This document shows, one piece after another, positions 1-5,426 of a stretch of 15,255 nt of DNA. Under the pieces are notes generated by a model. The model had not been told where the DNA came from. It saw only the letters and a program-made list of their open reading frames with translations, and did not search any database. The stretch covers positions 1 through 15,255 of the forward strand of contig CAYONP010000122.1 in NCBI GenBank assembly GCA_964405335.1, written 5' to 3'. The DNA is from CAYONP01 sp964405335 (GTDB lineage Bacteria > Armatimonadota > UBA10988). Within the stretch, counting starts at the first letter, position 1. Every line of letters starts with the position of its first letter. The translations under genes and the position numbers were made by a program.

Positions 1-3000
1 GCCGCGGCTGAGGGTGGTCATCCGCTGGTTGTCGCCGTAGGTCGAGTGGATGTGCCACTTGCCGTGCGGGGTGAGGTAGTTGAGCATCACCGTCGCGCCC
101 TCGCCCGGCTGGCTGAACTGCAGGTCACTGAACTCGACCGGCAGCGGCTTCGGCTTGTAGGTCGGCAGGTGCTCGCCGAACTCGAGGTAGAGCGGGTGGT
201 CGAGGTAGAAGTGCTGCCGGCCGGTCAGCGTGCGCCAGGGCACCAGCGCCTCGACGTTGTAGGTGAACGGCGAGTAGGTCCGCCCGTTCTCGACCAGGCC
301 CGACCACATCGGGCTGTTGACGAACCGTTGCGGTCGATCCTGCAGGTCGCGGTAGCCGACCCGCACGTCGCGGGTCTTCTCGGCCAGCCAGGTCAGCGGC
401 AGACCGACCTTCTGCTCCATGTTCTCATACGACCGATAGGCCAGCTCGCCGTTGGTCACCGTGGCGAAGCGGAGGATGACGTTGCAGACCTCCTCGTCGT
501 GCTCGATCGAGAGCAGCCGCTGACCGTCGACCTCGCGCGTCGGCAGCTCGCCGAGGGCCGTGTCGTACTCGTCCTCGATGGCATAGTGCGTGCCGTGCGC
601 GCCGAGGCCGTTGGCCCGGGCCAGCGGGCCGAAGGCGCAGAACTGGTCGTACAGCTTGGTGTAGTCGCGGCGGACCAGCTTGAAGTTCGGCATGGTCCGG
701 CCGGGGATCGCCTCGTCGGCGCCGCCGAGCCAGTCGGGCGGGCGCGGCTGCGCGATCTCGGCCGCCGAATCGTGGACCAGCGGCGAGACGACCAGGTCCT
801 CGACCGGCTCGGGCAGCCAGCGCACGGCCAGCTCGCTGATCTTCTTCGCCACGGCGCGGAAGATCTGCCAGTCGCTCTTCGACTCCCAGCACGGCGGCAC
901 CGCGGCCGACAGCGCGTGGATGAAGCTGTGCATGTCGGTCGAGTTCAGGTCGGCCTTCTCGTACCAGGTCGCCGCCGGCAGGATGACGTCGCTGTAGAGC
1001 GCCGTGGTGTCCATGCGTAGATTGAGGTCGACCACCAGGTCGAGCTTGCCGACCGGCGCCTCGTCGTGCCAGGCGACCTCGCTCGCCGCGCCCTCGGCCA
1101 GGTCCTCGGCAATCGTGTTGGTGTGCGTGCCGAGATAGTGCTTGAGGAAGTACTCGTGCCCCTTGGCGCTGGCCATCAGCGCGTTGCCGCGCCAGATGTA
1201 CCAGACCCGCGGCCAGTTCTCCGCCGCGTCGGGGTCCTCGACGGAGAACTTCAGCTCGCGCCGCTTGAGCGCCTCGACGACGTGGGCGACCACCGCCTCG
1301 TCGGTCTCGCAACCGGCGGCGCGGGCGGCCTTGACCAGCTCGAGCGGGTTGCTTGGGAACTGCGGGTAGAACGGCAGCCAGCCGTTGCGCACCGCCTGCA
1401 CCTGCAGGTCCATGGTGTGGCGCCAGCGGCCGTCGACGCCGCGGCCGTTGTGCCGCGCCTCGACCTCGGGCGAGAGCCGCTCGTAACGCCACTGGTCGCT
1501 GTGGACATAGTGAAAGCTGGGCGAGTTCTGCAGCCGCACCGCCGGCTGCCAGTCGCGGGCGAAGGCAATCGACGCCCACGACTCACCCGGGGCCAGCTTC
1601 TCCTGCCCGACATAATGCGCCAGTCCGCCGCCGTTGACGCCCACGCAGCCGCAGAACATTAGCGCGTGGATCCCCGCGCGGTACATCAGGTTGGCGTGGT
1701 ACCAGTGGTTGATCCCCGCGCCGATGATGATCGTGCAGCGCCCGCGGGTGTGCTCGGCCGTGCTCGCCCACTCCCGCGCGAAGCGGAGCAGCTCGCGCCG
1801 GCTGATGCCGGTGTACTTCTCCTGCCAGGCGGGAGTGAACGGCGCCGCCTCGTCGTCGTAGTCGGTTGGATAGTCGCCGGGCAGGCCGCGCGACACGCCG
1901 TATTGGGCCATCAGCAGGTCGGCCACCAGGGCGACCTTGACCTTCTTTCCGTCGGCCGTCTTGAGCACCTTGACCGGCACGCCGCGGCGATAGACCGTGC
2001 CGTCGGCGAAGTTGTCGAATTCGACTTCGACGACCGCGTCGTGGTCACCGAGCAAGGTCACCGCCGGCGCGATGGGCGTGCCGTCGACGGCATCCTCGAG
2101 TTTGAGGTTCCACTTGCCCGGCTCGCTGCCCCAGCGGTGGCCGACGCTGCCGAGCGGCATCCGCGGCCGGCCCGAGGCGGTGTCCCAGATGAGGAACTTC
2201 CACTCGCCGTGCTCGGACTCGCCATAGTCGGCCAGCCGGCCGGCGCGGAGCAACTGGCCGGGCCGGGCGACCTTCTTCTCCTCGACGATCTCGACCAGAT
2301 ACGGCGCGTCGGTGTAGCGGCGGACGTAGTCGGTGAAGTAGTCGACCTGCCGCTGGTGGTGGAACTCGGTCAGAATGACGTGGTTGACCGCCATCCACCA
2401 GGCGCCGTCCTGGCCGGCGTTGACCGCCACCCAGTCGTCGGCATACTTGGCCACCTGGCTGAAGTCGGGGCTGAAGACCCACATCTTGGTGCCGTTGTGC
2501 CGCGCCTCGGCGGCGAAGTGGCAGTCGGGCGTGCGGGTCATGTTCAGGTTGCTGCCCATCACCGCCAGCAGCTTGGCGTGGTACCAGTCGGCCGACTCCT
2601 GCACGTCGGTCTGCTCGCCCCAGGTCTCGGGCGAGGCCGAGGGGAGGTCGCAGTACCAGTCGTAGAACGACATCGAGACGCCGCCGAGCAGTTGCAGCAG
2701 CCGCGCGCCGCAGGCGTAGCTGATCATGCTCATCGCCGGAATGGGCGAGAAGCCGATGATCCGGTCGGGGCCGTGCTCGCGGATGGTGTGCACGTTCGCG
2801 GCGGCGACCAGCTCGAGCGCGGTCTCCCAGTCGACGCGGCGGAACCCGCCCTTGCCGCGCGCCCGCTGCCAGCGCGCGCGCTTGACCGGATCGCCGACCA
2901 GGCTGGCCCACGCCTCGACCGGGTCGTCGTGCGCGGCGCGGGCCTCGCGCCAGAGGTCGAGCAGCGCGCCGCGGAGGTAGGGGTACTTGACCCGCAGCGG

Positions 3001-3288
3001 GCTGTAGAGATACCAACTGAAGCTGATCCCGCGCTGGCAGCCGCGCGGCTCGTAGCCGGGGATGCCCGCCTCGAGGTGCGGGTAGTTCAGCCCCTGCATC
3101 TCCCAGGTGACGATGCCGTCCTTGACGAACACGTCCCAGGTGCAGCTTCCGGTGCAGTTGACGCCGTGGGTGCTGCGCACCACCTTGTCGTGCTGCCAGC
3201 GGTTGCGGTAGAACTCTTCCCACCCGCGGCTCTGCGGCCGCAGCTCGTCGTGGAGCCAGGCGACGGCGTGATGGTTGCGGCGAAACAT
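1..3288 (-). CDS. narG: Respiratory nitrate reductase alpha subunit NarG (3' end beyond window)
   Basis: Molybdenum bis-MGD catalytic subunit that reduces nitrate to nitrite using quinol electrons passed through NarI and NarH. The frame is open from the ATG at 3288 to the window edge, giving 1,096 residues against about 1,247 in E. coli NarG, so roughly the last 120-150 residues are missing. Seen: the FS0 cluster motif HGVNCTGSC with His41, Cys45 and Cys49, then Cys84 in EPRGCQRG; SFYDWYCDLP, whose second Asp (about 214) matches the Mo ligand; GAGINHWYH and FCGCVGVNGGG; and LTPHGKWHIHSTY near the edge. Similarity to E. coli NarG is high along the whole length. There is no Tat signal (it begins MFRRNHHAVAW), so it should face the cytoplasm. 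The start has a GGGAGG site 6 bases upstream and lies 3 bases after the cytochrome gene. A NarG-like nitrite oxidoreductase (Nitrobacter-type NxrA) is the main alternative, because a cytochrome c gene also precedes those. Confidence 0.95.
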   Translation of the reverse strand, partial: MFRRNHHAVAWLHDELRPQSRGWEEFYRNRWQHDKVVRSTHGVNCTGSCTWDVFVKDGIVTWEMQGLNYPHLEAGIPGYEPRGCQRGISFSWYLYSPLRVKYPYLRGALLDLWREARAAHDDPVEAWASLVGDPVKRARWQRARGKGGFRRVDWETALELVAAANVHTIREHGPDRIIGFSPIPAMSMISYACGARLLQLLGGVSMSFYDWYCDLPSASPETWGEQTDVQESADWYHAKLLAVMGSNLNMTRTPDCHFAAEARHNGTKMWVFSPDFSQVAKYADDWVAVNAGQDGAWWMAVNHVILTEFHHQRQVDYFTDYVRRYTDAPYLVEIVEEKKVARPGQLLRAGRLADYGESEHGEWKFLIWDTASGRPRMPLGSVGHRWGSEPGKWNLKLEDAVDGTPIAPAVTLLGDHDAVVEVEFDNFADGTVYRRGVPVKVLKTADGKKVKVALVADLLMAQYGVSRGLPGDYPTDYDDEAAPFTPAWQEKYTGISRRELLRFAREWASTAEHTRGRCTIIIGAGINHWYHANLMYRAGIHALMFCGCVGVNGGGLAHYVGQEKLAPGESWASIAFARDWQPAVRLQNSPSFHYVHSDQWRYERLSPEVEARHNGRGVDGRWRHTMDLQVQAVRNGWLPFYPQFPSNPLELVKAARAAGCETDEAVVAHVVEALKRRELKFSVEDPDAAENWPRVWYIWRGNALMASAKGHEYFLKHYLGTHTNTIAEDLAEGAASEVAWHDEAPVGKLDLVVDLNLRMDTTALYSDVILPAATWYEKADLNSTDMHSFIHALSAAVPPCWESKSDWQIFRAVAKKISELAVRWLPEPVEDLVVSPLVHDSAAEIAQPRPPDWLGGADEAIPGRTMPNFKLVRRDYTKLYDQFCAFGPLARANGLGAHGTHYAIEDEYDTALGELPTREVDGQRLLSIEHDEEVCNVILRFATVTNGELAYRSYENMEQKVGLPLTWLAEKTRDVRVGYRDLQDRPQRFVNSPMWSGLVENGRTYSPFTYNVEALVPWRTLTGRQHFYLDHPLYLEFGEHLPTYKPKPLPVEFSDLQFSQPGEGATVMLNYLTPHGKWHIHSTYGDNQRMTTLSRG

Positions 3289-3291
3289 GGC

Positions 3292-4125
3292 TTACCTCCC
3301 GGCCTTCACGCGCTCGACCAGCGGCCGCCGCACGGCCCGGAAACGGGTCTTCCAGATGCTGTCGAAGAGGAGCAGCACCGCCACACAGCCGGCGATGCCG
3401 AGGAGCAGGAAGTTGAGCCGGCCGACGGTGCCCGCCTCGCCGCCGGCGCCGGCCGAGTACTCGATGAAGGCAATCAGCGGCAGCAGCTCGTTGACCTCGA
3501 GCGGCTTGGCGCCATAGACCGACTTCATCGTCGGCGTCGGCGGAGCCTGCAGCCAGGTGGCCAGCGCCTGGCGGCTGCCGAACGCCGGCCGCTGCTCGAC
3601 GCGGGTCAGGTCGGGCGCCAGACGCCCGCCGCCGAGCCCGCCAATCTGGCCGGTGGTGTGGCACGACAGGCACGGCGGGCCGCCCTTGGTCAGCTTGGTC
3701 CGGCCGGTGAACAGCGCGCGGCCGCGGGCCACATCCTGCGCCGTGAACGGCTCGTCGCCGAGCTTCATGCCGCTGAACTGCGAGGCCTCCAGCGCGCTCT
3801 CGGCGGCAATCAGGTCGAGCAGCGCCGCCGCCCGCTCGGGGGTCATGCCACTGACCGCCGGCATGCGTGAGCCGCGCGCGGCGTCGAGCAGTTGCTTGGC
3901 ATACGGATCGCCGCTGTCGAGCAGGCTGGGCGGATCGACGATGAAGCGGGTCAGCCAGTCGCGGCTCTGCCGCTGCTCGACGTCTTTGAGGTCGGGCCCG
4001 GTCCGGGCGCCGCCGCCGATGGTGTGGCAACTGGCGCAGTTGGCGCGGAAGTCGTCGGCCACCTCCTGCGCCGGGGCCGCCCACGAGAGCAGGGCGACCA
4101 GCAACAGTGGCATCCAGCGCGTCAT
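3292..4125 (-). CDS. Membrane-anchored dihaem cytochrome c of the nitrate reductase operon (NarC-like)
   Basis: A 277-residue c-type cytochrome. It has an N-terminal signal peptide (about residues 1-19, MTRWMPLLLVALLSWAAPAQ), two haem-binding CxxCH motifs (CASCH at 30-34, CLSCH at 152-156), and a C-terminal membrane helix at about 237-258 followed by a short basic tail. The two haem domains therefore lie in the periplasm, tethered at the C-terminus. The chosen ATG (4125) overlaps the stop of the upstream regulator gene as ATGA; an in-frame ATG at 4149 would only add residues ahead of the signal peptide. The gene sits directly before narG. Thermus nar operons likewise start with a dihaem cytochrome gene (narC), and Nitrobacter nxr clusters also carry a cytochrome c before nxrA. 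It probably exchanges electrons with the membrane subunit or with a periplasmic partner. The fold and haem count are clear; the partner is inference. Confidence 0.88.
   Translation of the reverse strand: MTRWMPLLLVALLSWAAPAQEVADDFRANCASCHTIGGGARTGPDLKDVEQRQSRDWLTRFIVDPPSLLDSGDPYAKQLLDAARGSRMPAVSGMTPERAAALLDLIAAESALEASQFSGMKLGDEPFTAQDVARGRALFTGRTKLTKGGPPCLSCHTTGQIGGLGGGRLAPDLTRVEQRPAFGSRQALATWLQAPPTPTMKSVYGAKPLEVNELLPLIAFIEYSAGAGGEAGTVGRLNFLLLGIAGCVAVLLLFDSIWKTRFRAVRRPLVERVKAGR
3295..3300 (-). promoter_or_regulatory. Shine-Dalgarno site of narG inside the end of the cytochrome gene
   Basis: On the minus strand GGGAGG forms the last two sense codons of the cytochrome c gene, followed by its TAA stop, GCC and the narG ATG. 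The site is 6 bases from the ATG and fixes the narG start. It suggests that translation of the two genes is coupled. Confidence 0.8.
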
Positions 4126-4556
4126 CGCTCGCTCCCTCCGCTGTGGCACACCAGGTCGGCGATGGTGGTCGTCTCGAGAAACTCGGCGAAGGTCTGGCGC
4201 ATCCGCTGCCAGGCGGCATGGACCGGGCAGTCGTCGGGATCGGGGCAGCCGGCGTCACTGGCCAGCAGGCAATCGCCCCACTCGCCGCCGCCGTCGATCA
4301 GGTCGACCACCTCCGCCAGTCGAATGTCGGCCGCGTCGCGCGCCAGCGCATAACCGCCGCCCAGCCCGCGCACCGCCTCGACCAGCCCCGCCCGACCCAT
4401 CGTCTTCATCACTTTTGCCAGGTAGTTCTGCGGAATGTCCTCGGCCTCAGCCAGCTCGTGGCCGGTCACGCTCTCTCCGGCGGCTCTGCGCGCCAGGTTG
4501 CAGAGCGCCCGTATCGCGTGCCGGCAGGTCGTCGAGATTATTCTGGACATCTGCAT
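4122..4556 (-). CDS. Rrf2-family Fe-S transcriptional regulator (NsrR/IscR-like)
   Basis: A 144-residue winged-helix regulator of the Rrf2 family. Seen: the N-terminal helix-turn-helix region (about 1-60, with YLAKVMKTMGRAGLVEA), the family signature RGLGGGYALAR at about 63-73, and three cysteines in the loop CLLASDAGCPDPDDCPVH, the usual place for the Fe-S ligands of NsrR, IscR and RsrR. It is the first gene of a unit with the cytochrome c and narG, and it is divergent from a RIC-type NO-damage repair gene. That context fits sensing of NO or Fe-S status (NsrR-like role), which is inference. Two ATGs are possible, 4556 and 4550. The first lies only 8 bases after a consensus -10 box, so the mRNA is probably leaderless. 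Its last codons overlap the cytochrome start by 4 bases. Confidence 0.92.
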   Translation of the reverse strand: MQMSRIISTTCRHAIRALCNLARRAAGESVTGHELAEAEDIPQNYLAKVMKTMGRAGLVEAVRGLGGGYALARDAADIRLAEVVDLIDGGGEWGDCLLASDAGCPDPDDCPVHAAWQRMRQTFAEFLETTTIADLVCHSGGSER

Positions 4557-4572
4557 CTAGAAGTATTATAGT
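4544..4572 (+). promoter_or_regulatory. Candidate promoter of the RIC gene, overlapping the divergent promoter
   Basis: On the plus strand TGGACA (4544-4549) and TATAGT (4567-4572) are separated by exactly 17 bases, each with one mismatch to the sigma70 consensus. The -10 overlaps the minus-strand TATAAT at 4565-4570, and the -35 lies inside the first codons of the rrf2 gene. Transcription would start near 4579, leaving a leader of about 100 bases before the ATG at 4682. Confidence 0.6.
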
Positions 4573-4594
4573 GAGCCCGGTGAGGAGCTGTCAA
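4565..4594 (-). promoter_or_regulatory. Consensus sigma70-type promoter of the rrf2-cytochrome c-narG unit
   Basis: On the minus strand a perfect -35 TTGACA (4594-4589) is followed after 18 bases by a perfect -10 TATAAT (4570-4565). The start codon of the regulator begins 8 bases after the -10, so the transcript should begin at or within a few bases of the ATG. A run of A/T at 4616-4622 lies further upstream. Such a strong promoter normally needs repression, which fits autoregulation by the encoded Rrf2 protein, although no clear palindromic operator was seen. Confidence 0.82.
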
Positions 4595-4681
4595 GGGCTG
4601 CGGCGAAGAATCTCAGAAAAAAGTCAGACCCGCCGCGAGGCCCGTCCCAGAGCCGATCGACAGCCTGCCGAGGAGAGACCG

Positions 4682-5371
4682 ATGAGTGACCCGAAGCTGA
4701 ACCGCACGCTGGCCGAGTTGGTCACCGAGCGCGCCGACCGCGCCACCGCGCTCGACCGCTTCGAACTCGACTACGGTGCCGGCGGCGAGGTCTCGCTAGC
4801 CGACGCCTGCGCCGCCGCCGGCCTCCAGCCCGAGGCGGTCCTGGCCGCGCTGGCCGAACTCGAGGCGCAGCCGAGCGGCGAGCCCGACTACTCGGCCTGG
4901 AGCATGAGCGAGCTGGCCGACCACATCGAGGCGACCCACCACGCGCTGGTGCGGCGCACCTTACCCCGCCTGGCCGAGCTTCTCGGCGCCGCCGAGGCCG
5001 ACTGGCGCGACGAGTTCGCCGCCCTCTTTGCCGGTCTGCGCACCGAGCTCGAAATGCACATGTTCAAGGAAGAGCAGATCCTGTTCCCGATCTGCCGGCA
5101 GCTCGAGCAGGGCGCGACCGAGTTCCACTGCGGCAGCGTGCGCAACCCGATTGCCGTGATGGAGCACGAGCACGACAGCGCCGCCGGCGCCATGGCGGCC
5201 ATGCGGCGGATGACCGGCGGCTTCAACACCGACGGCCTGACCCCGCCCACCGCCGAACTGGTCACCCTCGCCGCCGAGCTCGAACGCGACCTGCGGCGCC
5301 ACATCCACAAAGAGAACCACCTGCTCTTCCCCCGCGCCGCCGAGACCGAGCAGGCCGCGCTGCCCGTCTAA
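4682..5371 (+). CDS. RIC-family di-iron Fe-S cluster repair protein (YtfE/ScdA-like)
   Basis: A 229-residue cytoplasmic protein of the repair-of-iron-centres family, which restores Fe-S clusters damaged by NO or oxidants. Domains: ScdA_N-like region (about 5-60) and a hemerythrin-like four-helix domain (about 75-220). Aligning by eye to E. coli YtfE, all the di-iron ligands are present: His87, His126 and Glu130 (MHMFKEEQILFP), His164 (MEHEHD), His207 and Glu211 (HIHKENHLLFP). Oddity: the N-terminal domain has YGAGG where relatives have YCCGG, so both signature cysteines are gone. The start at 4682 has AGGAGAG 4-5 bases upstream; the frame is open far upstream, but there it is antisense to other genes. 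It is divergent from the rrf2/nar unit and ends just before a strong hairpin. The family is clear; whether it still does all family functions without the CC pair is not. Confidence 0.9.
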   Translation: MSDPKLNRTLAELVTERADRATALDRFELDYGAGGEVSLADACAAAGLQPEAVLAALAELEAQPSGEPDYSAWSMSELADHIEATHHALVRRTLPRLAELLGAAEADWRDEFAALFAGLRTELEMHMFKEEQILFPICRQLEQGATEFHCGSVRNPIAVMEHEHDSAAGAMAAMRRMTGGFNTDGLTPPTAELVTLAAELERDLRRHIHKENHLLFPRAAETEQAALPV

Positions 5372-5373
5372 TC

Positions 5374-5422
5374 GGGACGGACCCGATTTCGGCGCCGCCG
5401 GCGCCGGAATCGGGTCCGTCCC
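5374..5422. terminator. Long intergenic hairpin between convergent genes
   Basis: A 49-base inverted repeat with two 23-base arms and a 3-base loop. The only mismatch is one G-T/C-A position. The arms begin GGGACGGACCCG and end CGGGTCCGTCCC. It fills the gap between the RIC gene (plus) and the hydrolase (minus), so it probably acts as a two-way terminator or mRNA 3'-end stabiliser. It has only a weak TATTT tail on the plus side, and its sequence may belong to a dispersed repeat family. Confidence 0.75.
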
Positions 5423-5426
5423 TATT

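Noticed and set aside
1666..3870. A 734-codon open frame on the plus strand across narG and the cytochrome gene
   Set aside because: It is antisense to genes with clear motifs. Its protein is rich in Arg, Ala, Gly and Pro with no domain, as expected from third-position GC bias in this DNA.
2045..4258. A 737-codon minus-strand frame overlapping narG, the cytochrome and rrf2
   Set aside because: It is a shifted frame of real genes; it loses both CxxCH motifs and the NarG motifs and is low in complexity.
4530..4600. A palindromic NsrR or FNR operator between rrf2 and RIC
   Set aside because: A short AGATGCA word resembles an NsrR half-site, but no matching second half was seen, and no FNR-type TTGAT-N4-ATCAA was found.
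3557..4681. Upstream extension of the RIC gene by 375 codons
   Set aside because: The extension runs antisense to the cytochrome and rrf2 genes and has no family similarity; AGGAGAG before 4682 and the family N-terminus fix the start there.
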